Origin: Metallumcola ferriviriculae | GTDB lineage: Bacteria > Bacillota > JADQBR01 | NCBI RefSeq assembly: GCF_035573695.1 | Contig: NZ_CP121694.1 | Location: forward strand, 3,232,001 to 3,296,000 | Direction: 5' to 3' | Length of the DNA: 64,000 bases | In this document: positions 15,826 through 24,891 of the stretch, in pieces | Layout of the letters: each line of letters starts with the position of its first letter | Numbering within the stretch: position 1 is the stretch's first letter | Program-made: the position numbers and the translations under genes | Notes under the pieces: model-generated | Told to the model about the DNA's origin: nothing | The model's database searches: none | What the model saw: only the letters and a program-made list of their open reading frames with translations

Positions 15826-16839
15826 TTATAAAATACCCATGCTTTTTAACTTTCTCGCGGCATCAAGCACAATCTCGGCATGGCCTGCAGTATAACCGTT
15901 GCCGATCAGCATGGTTATGTCCTTCCCGACACCTTCTGCTCCCAGGGCCGCTGCGGTAAACTTGGTAGCCATGCTAAAGAAGTACACCGTACCGCCATCC
16001 CTAGTGGCCAGAACTGAGGCCATTTCCGTTCCGGGCACATCAACACAATTGATAGTAATATCAGCAAGTCCCCCCCCTGTGGCCTCTTGAACCTTCTCAT
16101 ATACTTCCAATGCCTTGGTAGCATCAGCTTGGATTACTCTATTCGCTAATCCCGAACACCTGATACGCTCACAACCGCCGTCACTGCGGGACAAACCCAC
16201 CACATTACCGGTAACTCCGGCACGCTTCGCCGCCTCATAAAGACAGAGGAGTCCGGACTTGCCTCCACCGCCGATAACCAATACCGTATCTCCAGGTTCT
16301 ACCAGCTTGGCAGTCTGGGCCGGGGCACCGGCCACGTCCAGCATAGCCAGAGAAAAATCCTCAGGCAAATCATCGGGCAACTGAGCGTAAATACCACTGG
16401 CAAAGAGGATGGCTTTTCCCGTTACCTTCAACTGATCTGATTTTTCGTTAACCTGATGTACAGCCTCCAACTTTAACGGCGTTAGGGATAAGGATACCAG
16501 CGTTGCAATTTTATCCCCAACTTCTACCTGTCCCGGAAAGTCTCTACCTACCTGAATAACCCTGCCTATAAGCATCCCGCCCGAACCGGTAACAGGATTA
16601 TGCTGTTTCCCTCTTTCGTTAACGGTATCAGTAATCACTCTTGCTATTTCCTCACGGTCGCCACCCACTTGGCTGCTGATTTGAGAAAAACTTGCAGCAT
16701 CAATATTTAGCACCTCTACATCAATCAGCAGTTCATTATCGTATATTTCCATATCGTTATTCAATTTCCACGCTGCCTGGGGCAAAGTTCCTTTGGGTTC
16801 AATAACCCTATGAGTACCGTAAACACATCCTTTTTTCAA
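15826..16839 (-). CDS. kdd: L-erythro-3,5-diaminohexanoate dehydrogenase
   Basis: This enzyme of lysine fermentation oxidatively deaminates 3,5-diaminohexanoate to 5-amino-3-oxohexanoate with NAD(P)+. The 337 residues begin KKGCVYGTHRVIEPKG, the typical Kdd start, and contain a Rossmann motif VLVIGGGGKSG near residue 173. TTG at 16839 is the likely start since GGAGGTG precedes it; the in-frame GTG three codons upstream is part of that site. It is the last gene of the operon, 12 bases after the KamB-like gene. Confidence 0.9.
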   Translation of the reverse strand: MKKGCVYGTHRVIEPKGTLPQAAWKLNNDMEIYDNELLIDVEVLNIDAASFSQISSQVGGDREEIARVITDTVNERGKQHNPVTGSGGMLIGRVIQVGRDFPGQVEVGDKIATLVSLSLTPLKLEAVHQVNEKSDQLKVTGKAILFASGIYAQLPDDLPEDFSLAMLDVAGAPAQTAKLVEPGDTVLVIGGGGKSGLLCLYEAAKRAGVTGNVVGLSRSDGGCERIRCSGLANRVIQADATKALEVYEKVQEATGGGLADITINCVDVPGTEMASVLATRDGGTVYFFSMATKFTAAALGAEGVGKDITMLIGNGYTAGHAEIVLDAARKLKSMGIL

Positions 16840-16851
16840 GTAGGTCACCTC

Positions 16852-17874
16852 CTAATTTGATCCCAATCCCGCCACCAAATCAAAGACAGGGATGCCTTCA
16901 GCCACTTCTTTAATCTTATTAAAACACTCAACGGGGTCTATATTTCTCCCGGCAGGGCTTATCGGGTTAACCGTCACCGCCAGCAGATCGGCTTTCTTAA
17001 TTACCTTGATGCTTCCCCCGGCCGCGATAAACCTATTAATAGACTCCCCCTCCGCCATCAGTCGGGTGACATCCTTGACCACTATCATCAGCCGCTGCAA
17101 GTCAATTGCCGAGGACATAATCCCCTGCAGAGCGAATTGAGTAAGTGCTCCGCCAAAGATTGCCAGAGATACGTCGTTGTATTTTCGCCAGAAGCTCGGC
17201 CCGGCAGCCAGCATTCTAAAACTGGGGATAATCTCATCGGTAGCAGTTCCCTTAAGCGCCACCTTCCCGGGAATATAAAGTTGAGCTGCGGACGTCGGTG
17301 CTAAAGCAAAAGAAAACTGTCTAATGCGATTATGGGTAATTGCTGCCACTTTATCCAGCGTGCTTGCCACCGATGCACCAGTGGCAAGCACGCTGGCGCC
17401 GGTAATATGGGGGGCAGCAAAGGACTGTCTATCCAGGGCGCCATCCACCATTACCATATCGGCACCTGCCTGCTTGAGCGCGTTAATTACCATGTCAATC
17501 TGCTTTACCTTTGACGGACCGGCTAACACCACCGTACCCGAACTGGTGGCCCGGGCCAAAATTACTTCGCCCAACGGAGTGTAAAAACCCATCCTTGCCA
17601 GCGGTACCACCGCCGCCGTACCGGCAGACAAGGTATTTTCAGCGGTAGAAAGAAGTGTACCGGCTGCAACTTGAATAAGGGGTTTACGCTTCTTGGTAAG
17701 CAAATCCCATGTTTCCCCGTCGCGCCCTACTGAAGTAAGCCCCACCCTAACCGTATTCTTTGCAGCAGCACTGATGAGATAATTTAAGGTCACGGTCTTC
17801 CCGGTATTTTTCGCTAAACCGGTCACTGCCAGATTAGGCAAGCCATGTTTTTCATATAACTTCCATAAGCTCAT
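16852..17874 (-). CDS. KamB-like P-loop protein of lysine aminomutase clusters
   Basis: The 340 residues carry a deviant P-loop GLAKNTGKT near residues 19-27, of the form seen in dethiobiotin synthetase-like SIMIBI ATPases. VLAGPSKVKQIDMV and MVMVDGALDR lie further on. Proteins of this size accompany kamDE in lysine-fermenting bacteria (often called KamB or OrfB) and are suspected to help reactivate or load the B12-dependent aminomutase; this role is inferred, not shown. The MutS-like partner (KamC) is not present in the operon. The ATG overlaps the kce stop by four bases. Confidence 0.65.
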   Translation of the reverse strand: MSLWKLYEKHGLPNLAVTGLAKNTGKTVTLNYLISAAAKNTVRVGLTSVGRDGETWDLLTKKRKPLIQVAAGTLLSTAENTLSAGTAAVVPLARMGFYTPLGEVILARATSSGTVVLAGPSKVKQIDMVINALKQAGADMVMVDGALDRQSFAAPHITGASVLATGASVASTLDKVAAITHNRIRQFSFALAPTSAAQLYIPGKVALKGTATDEIIPSFRMLAAGPSFWRKYNDVSLAIFGGALTQFALQGIMSSAIDLQRLMIVVKDVTRLMAEGESINRFIAAGGSIKVIKKADLLAVTVNPISPAGRNIDPVECFNKIKEVAEGIPVFDLVAGLGSN

Positions 17875-18689
17875 TTCCGCTTTATACCCAGTATTTTTTT
17901 CGCTTTTTCAGCATCAGCAATGCCCCTTTCAAATTCACCTGCCAGTCGGACTACACGCTGAACCAAGGGTACATTGCCCTGGGACAGTTCTCCTTTGCGG
18001 TAGTAGATATTGTCCTCCAAGCCTATGCGAACATGGCCTCCTAAGATAATGGCGGCGGCAGCCATGGGAAGCTGATGCCTGCCTATGGCTGCTACAGACC
18101 AGGTGGAATCAGCAGGCAAAGAATTCACTAAAAAGAGCAGGTTTTTCATTTCAGCGGGCAGGGCCCCCGGCACCCCTAGCACTAAGTCAAAATGTAATGG
18201 TGATGGTACCAAGCCTTCTGCTTCAAGCTGGATAGCATTTGCCACCATAGCGGCATCGAAAATTTCCAACTCAGGTTTGACACCTTTTTCCTTCATGGCA
18301 GCGGCGAATTCAGCAACCAGTGTAGCCGGATTATAAAAGACTTCTTCACCAAAGTTAATCGTTCCCGGCGTCAAACTGGCCATATCGGGTGCCAGTTCCA
18401 CTGGTAACAGTCGTTCAGCCGTAGTCATACCAATGGCTCCCCCGGTAGATACCTGTATTATTGGATCGTAATGTTTCTTTATTAATGAAATTATTTCGCG
18501 GTAAACTTCTTTATCCTGAGTGGGAACCCCGAATTCATCCCGAGCATGGAGGTGAATTACCGCCGCCCCTGCTTCACAACAACGGCATGCCTCTGCGGCA
18601 ATCTCCCGGGGCGATAGTGGCAGATACGGCGTATCCGCTTCGGTTAATTCGGCCCCCACCACTGCAGCGGTGATAATTAATTGCTCCAT
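17871..18689 (-). CDS. kce: 3-keto-5-aminohexanoate cleavage enzyme
   Basis: Kce condenses 5-amino-3-oxohexanoate with acetyl-CoA to give acetoacetate and 3-aminobutyryl-CoA. The 272 residues have the family's zinc-site signature VIHLHARDE near residue 48, YLPLSPREIAAEA before it and STGGAIGMTT near 85. ATG at 18689 is chosen because GAGGTG lies six bases upstream; a GTG three codons earlier lies within that sequence. The gene is six bases after kal and overlaps the next start. Confidence 0.92.
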   Translation of the reverse strand: MEQLIITAAVVGAELTEADTPYLPLSPREIAAEACRCCEAGAAVIHLHARDEFGVPTQDKEVYREIISLIKKHYDPIIQVSTGGAIGMTTAERLLPVELAPDMASLTPGTINFGEEVFYNPATLVAEFAAAMKEKGVKPELEIFDAAMVANAIQLEAEGLVPSPLHFDLVLGVPGALPAEMKNLLFLVNSLPADSTWSVAAIGRHQLPMAAAAIILGGHVRIGLEDNIYYRKGELSQGNVPLVQRVVRLAGEFERGIADAEKAKKILGIKRK

Positions 18690-18694
18690 GTTCG

Positions 18695-19087
18695 TCACCT
18701 CACCTTACGCTGCAGGTCACCCGGCACCATACAGGTACCGCTGGCCCTTAATACCATAATCGGCTCTTTCAATACCTCAGCGGCAGACGGTGCCAGGTCG
18801 GGGTCCCGCATTAACCTGACTACCTTTTTCGCTTCAAATTCCATTTTGCGAGACGTCCTTCCCTCTGCAACAATTCTTCCGGTAGCCTCAATATAGTCAC
18901 CTGCATAAACCGGCGCCATAAATTCCACATTATCGTAAGCTACAAACAATCCTTCATCGCCATCTTTACGAATTAACAATTCCGTAGCAACATCGCCAAA
19001 AAGTTGTAAAATACGGGCACCGTCTACCAAATCCCCGGCATAATGGGCCTCATGAGCACTCATTCTTAGTCTCACTTTCACTTCCAT
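18695..19087 (-). CDS. kal: 3-aminobutyryl-CoA ammonia-lyase
   Basis: Kal removes ammonia from 3-aminobutyryl-CoA to form crotonyl-CoA. The 130-residue hot-dog-fold protein shows the family start [20 protein letters not shown] and [19 protein letters not shown] at 19087 follows GGGAGGTG at five bases. It lies between kamE and kce. Confidence 0.9.
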   Translation of the reverse strand: MEVKVRLRMSAHEAHYAGDLVDGARILQLFGDVATELLIRKDGDEGLFVAYDNVEFMAPVYAGDYIEATGRIVAEGRTSRKMEFEAKKVVRLMRDPDLAPSAAEVLKEPIMVLRASGTCMVPGDLQRKVR

Positions 19088-19105
19088 TATCACACCTCCC
19101 AAAAA

Positions 19106-19861
19106 TTATTGTTGCTTGACACTGCCAGCCATTAGCTGTACTAAAAAAGAGGCTACATCCTCAGGATATGTGCCGGTGCTAAACCCTGCATCATAACCTA
19201 ACTCTTTAGCAAGCTCCGGTGTAATGTGTGGTCCACCGACAATTACTACCAGCTCATCTCGTAATTCCTCCGCTTCCAATAATTCAATCAGCCGGGTTAA
19301 ATTTTTTACATGTATATCTCGCTGGGTGACCACCTGGGAAATTAATAAGGCATCCGCCTGTTCCTGAACAGCCCTGGCAACCAGCTCTTCAGCAGGTACT
19401 TGGGCGCCCAAATTTATGGCGTTGATTTCAGGGTAGCTTTCTAGACCCTTATGCATGTCATAACCCTTCATGTTCATAATGGCATCAATACCTACCGTAT
19501 GGGCATCGCTTTCGATACATGCCCCCAGAACCGTAATCTTTCTACCCAGATTCTTTTTGATAAAAGTGTTTATTTCACTGGACTGCATCAATTGATAATC
19601 CGGCTTGACAACTTGAATGGCGGTGTAATCCACCCAATGAGGACTCTGGGCATAAAGAATAATATAGGTGAAATTTTCGCCGATCCGATCCATCCAAACC
19701 ACCCTGGCATTCTTTAATCCCATTTGAGCAGCCATCATCAGGGCCGCCTGCCGGGCTTCTTCTCCGGTGGGTACCGGCAGAGTAAATGAAAGCTGAACAG
19801 CCCCGTCATCAAGCGTATCCCCGTACGGTCTCACCCTGCTTAACTCCACTGCCATTGTCAT
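19106..19861 (-). CDS. kamE: D-lysine 5,6-aminomutase beta subunit (B12-binding)
   Basis: KamE binds adenosylcobalamin and holds the PLP lysine of lysine 5,6-aminomutase. The DxHxxG motif DAHTVG is at residues 119-124, so His121 is the axial cobalt ligand. K132, eleven residues on, has the same spacing as the His133-Lys144 pair known in the clostridial enzyme and is the expected PLP lysine. The 251 residues fit the subunit length. GAAAGGAGG precedes two ATGs, at 19861 and 19855; the second has the better spacing. The start overlaps the end of kamD by 53 bases. Confidence 0.93.
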   Translation of the reverse strand: MTMAVELSRVRPYGDTLDDGAVQLSFTLPVPTGEEARQAALMMAAQMGLKNARVVWMDRIGENFTYIILYAQSPHWVDYTAIQVVKPDYQLMQSSEINTFIKKNLGRKITVLGACIESDAHTVGIDAIMNMKGYDMHKGLESYPEINAINLGAQVPAEELVARAVQEQADALLISQVVTQRDIHVKNLTRLIELLEAEELRDELVVIVGGPHITPELAKELGYDAGFSTGTYPEDVASFLVQLMAGSVKQQ

Positions 19862-21413
19862 GCGCCTCCTTTCTTTTAACTAATATTTCAAAGGGATTAT
19901 AATATTGTTCGGACTTTTTCACCACGCCGTCCAGTCCTTTGCCGCCATCCTTCTGCCGGGCAATATCCGCAAACATACCTTGAGAAATCGCTGTCATCAG
20001 GCCAATAGCTGCTATTTCTTCCAACAGAGCCGCCGCATTCTCCAGTACTTCACTTGCCCGTTTTTGGATTAGCCCGTCAGGGGCAAACTGGATTTCCGCA
20101 CCTAGATGCTTCATTGCTTTGAACACATAATCCGTATTTTCCAAACTCAGGTAGCGATCGTGTACATGGGGAGTATGGACTGCCTCGGTGGGCATTCCCA
20201 AAAGGTGCACACTTTGATTAGTGATAACGGAAGCAGCATTGAAGAGAACATTTTGTACATTCCCCTGAAATATATTTCCCGTCATATGCTTGGTAGGGGG
20301 CATATACTTCACCGGATTTTTCGGAAACAGCTGCCTAACTAATTGGGCCTGGGCCAATTCAAACAGAAAACTATCTTCTAACTTGGGTGAAATCTCAAAT
20401 GCATGCCCCAAGCCTACCTGTTCGGCCTTCAACCCGCTTTCCACAGCAAATCGGAGATTAATAAACTGGCTTGCCACCACCGTATGTGCCTTTTCGTACG
20501 CATCCGCGGTAGTTAAATAGTTATCTTCTCCGGTATTTATCATTATGTCTGCGTAACTGAGAATTGCGCGGGAAAAATCTTGGTCAATAAAAGTACGAAG
20601 CATATTTATATCTCGAAAAATTATGCCATACATGGAATCATTCAGCATAATATCTAACCGTTCCAATGCCCCTAGCACTGCCATTTCCGGCATACACAGC
20701 CCTGAGCAGTAATTGGTCAGATAAATATACCTTCCTACTTCCTCACCGGTTTCATCCAGAGCGTGCCGCATCACGCGAAAGTTCTCCCGGGTAGCCAAGG
20801 TACCACCGACACCCTCAGTAGTCATCCCCGATGGGACATAGTCGAACAGACTTTGAGCCGTATGTCTGATAACTGCAATGATATCTGCCCCCTGGCGCAC
20901 TGCTGCCTGGGCCTGCAGGACGTCCTCATGAATATTTCCTGTAGCTACTATTAAATAACGCAGCGGTTTTTCCCCTTCGCCCAATCGACTTAGCAATTTA
21001 TCTCTTTTGTACCTCACCTTATCCAACTCAATAAGCGCCTGCTTAGCACGCTCTATCATCTCATGCCGGACCTTGGTAAATTCTGCTTCAGGAAGCTGAG
21101 TCAAGTCCAGTTGCCCTGCTGCATTCTCCTTGGCAACCTGCCGCGCATCCTTTCCGGTGACCAATATGGCATTGACCAACCAAAAAGCGGCACCCCGATT
21201 CAACTCACCCTTTTTTAGTAATTTATCCACAATGATATTAACCAACGGCACCCCGTCCGCCGTCTCACCCTCTACCCCCAGCAGGCGTAATACTGCCCTT
21301 TCTACTGCCATGGTGGTATTAGCATCAATTTCCTTTTTCACATCCCATGCAATTTTAAGAGAAGCCGCCTTGGCCCTGTTAACAGTTTTTTCATCCAAAA
21401 ATAATTCCGCCAT
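19809..21413 (-). CDS. kamD: D-lysine 5,6-aminomutase alpha subunit
   Basis: KamD is the catalytic alpha subunit that, with KamE, migrates the terminal amino group of D-lysine or beta-lysine. The 534 residues are close to known KamD (about 516), unlike the smaller and larger subunits of ornithine 4,5-aminomutase. Conserved-looking segments include TNYCSGLCMPEMAVLGALER and PTKHMTGNIFQGN. The extra C-terminal residues come from the 53-base overlap with kamE. GAGGAGTG precedes the ATG, two bases after the amidohydrolase stop. Confidence 0.93.
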   Translation of the reverse strand: MAELFLDEKTVNRAKAASLKIAWDVKKEIDANTTMAVERAVLRLLGVEGETADGVPLVNIIVDKLLKKGELNRGAAFWLVNAILVTGKDARQVAKENAAGQLDLTQLPEAEFTKVRHEMIERAKQALIELDKVRYKRDKLLSRLGEGEKPLRYLIVATGNIHEDVLQAQAAVRQGADIIAVIRHTAQSLFDYVPSGMTTEGVGGTLATRENFRVMRHALDETGEEVGRYIYLTNYCSGLCMPEMAVLGALERLDIMLNDSMYGIIFRDINMLRTFIDQDFSRAILSYADIMINTGEDNYLTTADAYEKAHTVVASQFINLRFAVESGLKAEQVGLGHAFEISPKLEDSFLFELAQAQLVRQLFPKNPVKYMPPTKHMTGNIFQGNVQNVLFNAASVITNQSVHLLGMPTEAVHTPHVHDRYLSLENTDYVFKAMKHLGAEIQFAPDGLIQKRASEVLENAAALLEEIAAIGLMTAISQGMFADIARQKDGGKGLDGVVKKSEQYYNPFEILVKRKEAHDNGSGVKQGETVRGYA

Positions 21414-21415
21414 AA

Positions 21416-22975
21416 TTACACTCCTCTCTTCCAGGTTCGGTCAGGATATACCAGCATACCCGCTATAAAAGTCATCGTTACTTGGATATCCTTAATCCGT
21501 TGAGGTGCGATGCGCAGCGGGTTTTCCTCCAAGACCACCAAGTCTGCCGCTTTACCTACTTCTATACTGCCGCGCTCCTTTTCCACACCCAGCGCATAGG
21601 CACCGTTAATGGTAAACATACGCAGTGCTTCCACCAAAGAAGTCTGCTGCATGGGATTGGGATGGTTTATGGCACTATGAATCCCATACATGGGGTTCAT
21701 CGGAGTAACTGAGGCATCGGAACCTCCTGCCACCATCACTCCGGCATCAAAAATTTCCCGCAGCGGATTTGATCTATTTATCCGCTCCTCCCCCAGCCGC
21801 TGACCGTAGAGATTATCCAGGCCACCCCAATAAAATTCAAAGGTAGGCTGCATAGACAAAATTAATCCCAACCTTTTGGCTCGAACAATCTGTCTGTCGG
21901 TGGGAAGTTCAAAATGCTCCACCCGATGACGCGGGTCGCTGCGAGGGCTTAATTTCTGAGCGAGCTCATAAGCGTTAAGAAGTTGCTCTATTGCTCTATC
22001 GCCGATGGCATGGGCAGCAATCTGCAAACCGGCCCGATGCGCTGCTAAGACGAACTGATTTAATTCCTCCTGCGTAAAATATAAAATACCGTTGTTATCG
22101 TCATCGTCGCTGTAGGGAGCTGACAATGCCGCAGTGCGGGAACCCAGTGAACCGTCCAACAATATACATCCGCCTATCCTTTCAAGACCCAGCTCTAGCA
22201 CCCGGTCTACGTCAGTGGTCTGGTAAAACACCTCTATCCTTAGGCTTACTCCCTGTTTATCTGCCAAAAGTAATTTAACTTCCTCCACACCGAAATCATC
22301 GCCGCCTTCAAGCGCTGATACAGTGGTAATCCCCTTGGTAACTGCAAATTGTGATGCCATCTCTAATGCGTGTTTCCGTACCCCGGGGTCCAAGTGATTG
22401 GCAATAAAGCTTCGGGCTACCTGATCAGCCTCAGCCCGCAAGACACCATTAGGAACTCCCCTTTCGTCTTTCTCGAGCCCATCAGTTCCCGGAGGAATTG
22501 CCAATACCTGAAGCAATCGCGTGTTGATTACCGATGAGTGGTAATCAACTCTGTTTAGCCAAACCAAATGGTTGGGGGCCACTGCATCCAGTTCTTTTTT
22601 GGTTGGCGGTTTTTGCTGCGGAAATTTTTGTTCGTCATATCCATACCCACGGATTAAAGTTCCCACCGGATGATAACTTGCCGCCTCTTTAACATTTCTA
22701 AGCACATCGGAAATATCTTCCGTATCTACCAAATTGACACTAATCAAAGATAAACCAGTATGCAGAAAGTGGGTATGATTGTCAATGAAACCCGGTAAAA
22801 CAGTGGCACCCCGCAGAGCAAACACCCGGGTATTAGGCCCTATACCACCTTTGATGTCAACATTCTTACCTACCGCCTCAATTCTATCTCCCGTTATGCC
22901 CACTGCTTCAGCCCGAGGCTGCCTGACATTCATGGTAAGCACACTTGCGTCAACCAAAACCACGTCAAAAGCCAT
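21416..22975 (-). CDS. Amidohydrolase, YtcJ-like (amidohydrolase family 3)
   Basis: The 519-residue metal-dependent hydrolase has GFIDNHTHF (HxH) near residue 63, AAHAIGDRA near 315, HRVEHFE near 343 and GSDASVTPMNP near 415, in family order. Such enzymes split N-acyl or N-formyl groups or cyclic amides, often with unknown substrates. It is the first gene of the lysine operon and lies two bases before kamD. It may therefore release lysine or beta-lysine from a derivative, which is inference only. The ATG follows GGGGGTAG. Confidence 0.85.
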   Translation of the reverse strand: MAFDVVLVDASVLTMNVRQPRAEAVGITGDRIEAVGKNVDIKGGIGPNTRVFALRGATVLPGFIDNHTHFLHTGLSLISVNLVDTEDISDVLRNVKEAASYHPVGTLIRGYGYDEQKFPQQKPPTKKELDAVAPNHLVWLNRVDYHSSVINTRLLQVLAIPPGTDGLEKDERGVPNGVLRAEADQVARSFIANHLDPGVRKHALEMASQFAVTKGITTVSALEGGDDFGVEEVKLLLADKQGVSLRIEVFYQTTDVDRVLELGLERIGGCILLDGSLGSRTAALSAPYSDDDDNNGILYFTQEELNQFVLAAHRAGLQIAAHAIGDRAIEQLLNAYELAQKLSPRSDPRHRVEHFELPTDRQIVRAKRLGLILSMQPTFEFYWGGLDNLYGQRLGEERINRSNPLREIFDAGVMVAGGSDASVTPMNPMYGIHSAINHPNPMQQTSLVEALRMFTINGAYALGVEKERGSIEVGKAADLVVLEENPLRIAPQRIKDIQVTMTFIAGMLVYPDRTWKRGV

Positions 22976-23073
22976 ATCTCACTACCCCCAATCATCAAAG
23001 TGGATCTATTATCATAGTAACAACTGAATAATCAGAATTATATGGCTACTATGGCAAAAAATCATGCCGGGCT

Positions 23074-23090
23074 TTATACATTATGTATAA
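23074..23090. promoter_or_regulatory. Palindromic operator candidate between the lysine operon and pucR
   Basis: TTATACAT-T-ATGTATAA is a perfect 8-bp inverted repeat in the 209-base divergent intergenic region. It is placed to control one or both directions, and the neighbouring PucR-type protein is its most likely ligand. No clear sigma-A promoter could be fixed beside it; ATTATA at 23037 could be the minus-strand -10 box. Confidence 0.5.
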
Positions 23091-23184
23091 CCGAATTAAA
23101 TAAAGGACCCCCTTTAGGAGGGATTTTTCTACTCTTGGGCGAAATAACTCCGGTAGTAAACATTGTCCATGGGAGGGAAAAATA

Positions 23185-24843
23185 ATGACCTTTCAAGTGA
23201 GCGATGCCTTAAAAATGGAAGCATTTAAGGATGCTATACTGTTAAGTGGTAATAAGGGCCTACAAAAAAAAATACGGTGGGTAAATATTCTCGAACTGCT
23301 TGATGACATTAGTTTGGTTCGCCCAGGCGAGCTCTTAATTACAACCGCTTTCGGACTGGCCCAGGACAAAGAGCTTCAAGAAAAACTGATACCCACGTTA
23401 GCGGGAAAAAAAATATCCTGTCTGGCAATCCAGACAGGATACTATCTCCAAGAAGTTCCCAAAAGGCTTATCATTGACGCCGAAAGGTTTTCTATTCCTT
23501 TAATTCAACTGCCCCAAGGTATGTCCTTTTCCCATGCTACTACCGACCTGCTGACAAGAATTGTCAACCGCCAGTTTGGTCTCTTGGAATATCGAGAGCG
23601 GGTCCGCCGCCAGCTGCTACAGACGATACTTGATAATGGCGACTTTTCATCTCTTGTCAAAGTCCTTAGACAACACCTAGGCAAATACCCCATTCGTATT
23701 TTAGACAGCACGTTTAACGCACTGGCCAGTTCCCGGGTAGAACCCGCCCTGCTTTCAACAAAAAACCTTACTAAAGAGCTTGACCAACTGGTGCAGCAGG
23801 GTTACCTGGATAACGCCGAAACCGACCATAGTCTGATGCAGATAAAAGCGGTAGATAATCTGATCCCAGCACAAAGGTTGATGCCCATATTGGCCTCAGG
23901 GAATCAGGTGTTGGGATATATATCAGTTTTAAACCTGCCTGCTAAGCTGTCATATGAACAATCCACCGTTCTAGATCAATCGAGTACGGTTTGCGCTTTA
24001 CTATTTTTACGCCAGATAGCGGTGAAGGAAACAGAAAACCGACTGCAGGGGGATTTTTTGGACGATTTATTGGCCGGAAATTTTCTATCAACTGATCAAG
24101 TAGAAAAACGAGCCGCCTTCCTCGGCTATAATCTAGCTCAGTACGGTATGATTTTGCTGGCCAATATCGATGACTTTAGCGGCTATATCCACGGGAAAAA
24201 TGAAACTGATATTCATGGTCTAAAAAACAATCTGCTGTATCAGGTAAATTGCGCCATAGGAAACCACACGAATCACAGCTTCATTACCCGTCTTCGCAGC
24301 GACAGCATCATTGTTTTAGTATTGGCACCGGAAGCTGATAACAATGAATGGCAAAACCGTTTGGCACAAACCATCCGGGCAAGGGTAAACCAGCAGTTTC
24401 CCAACCTCAGTCTTTCCATTGGCATCGGCCGGTTCTATCATAGTGTTACTGACTTCAGGAAAAGCTACAGCGAAGCAGAAAAATCCCTTCATATTGCACG
24501 TAAGTTATATCAAACCGATGCTATTGCATCCTTCGACCAACTTGGCTTTTACCGTTTGCTGCTGGAAAATGGGACAAACGAATTAGACAATTTCTACCGG
24601 GAAACCCTGGGGGCACTAATTAGCTATGACCAAGAAAAAGGGACGGAACTGGAAAAGACTTTAGCAGTATACCTTGAACAGAATAGAAATGCTCAAGCCG
24701 CAGCCGAAGAATTATTCATTCATCGCCATACGCTGCGATACCGTCTCGGTCGGATAGAAGAAATCGCTGGCATCGGGCTTGATAATGCAGAAAATGTCTT
24801 TAACTTGCAGGTGGGTTTGAAACTTCGCAAAATACTTCGTTAA
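23185..24843 (+). CDS. PucR-family transcriptional regulator
   Basis: The 552-residue regulator has an N-terminal PucR domain (residues 5-125, with WVNILELLDD and PGELLITTAFGL). A middle GGDEF-like/CdaR-type domain follows, and a C-terminal helix-turn-helix (AAEELFIHRHTLRYRLGRIE, near 513). The family usually activates neighbouring catabolic operons in response to their substrate. It is divergent from the lysine operon and is its probable regulator. The ATG follows GGGAGGG. Confidence 0.88.
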   Translation: MTFQVSDALKMEAFKDAILLSGNKGLQKKIRWVNILELLDDISLVRPGELLITTAFGLAQDKELQEKLIPTLAGKKISCLAIQTGYYLQEVPKRLIIDAERFSIPLIQLPQGMSFSHATTDLLTRIVNRQFGLLEYRERVRRQLLQTILDNGDFSSLVKVLRQHLGKYPIRILDSTFNALASSRVEPALLSTKNLTKELDQLVQQGYLDNAETDHSLMQIKAVDNLIPAQRLMPILASGNQVLGYISVLNLPAKLSYEQSTVLDQSSTVCALLFLRQIAVKETENRLQGDFLDDLLAGNFLSTDQVEKRAAFLGYNLAQYGMILLANIDDFSGYIHGKNETDIHGLKNNLLYQVNCAIGNHTNHSFITRLRSDSIIVLVLAPEADNNEWQNRLAQTIRARVNQQFPNLSLSIGIGRFYHSVTDFRKSYSEAEKSLHIARKLYQTDAIASFDQLGFYRLLLENGTNELDNFYRETLGALISYDQEKGTELEKTLAVYLEQNRNAQAAAEELFIHRHTLRYRLGRIEEIAGIGLDNAENVFNLQVGLKLRKILR

Positions 24844-24852
24844 CATTTGGGC

Positions 24853-24884
24853 CCAAGAAAAAGGACGGCTGTCCAGCCGCCCTT
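24853..24884 (-). terminator. Terminator for the minus-strand glutaredoxin operon
   Basis: On the minus strand AAGGGCGGCTGGACAGCCGTCCTT forms a hairpin with an interrupted 10-bp stem, followed by TTTTTCTT. On the plus strand, after pucR, no T-tract follows, so it serves mainly the leftward genes. Confidence 0.7.
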
Positions 24885-24891
24885 AGTAAAC

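Noticed and set aside
19106-21413. Ornithine 4,5-aminomutase (oraS/oraE)
   Set aside because: The subunit sizes (534 and 251 residues) and the kal-kce-kdd neighbours fit lysine 5,6-aminomutase.
22976-23184. Sigma-54 promoter for the lysine operon
   Set aside because: A GG...GC pair exists, but its spacing is one base too long and PucR-type proteins do not act through sigma-54.
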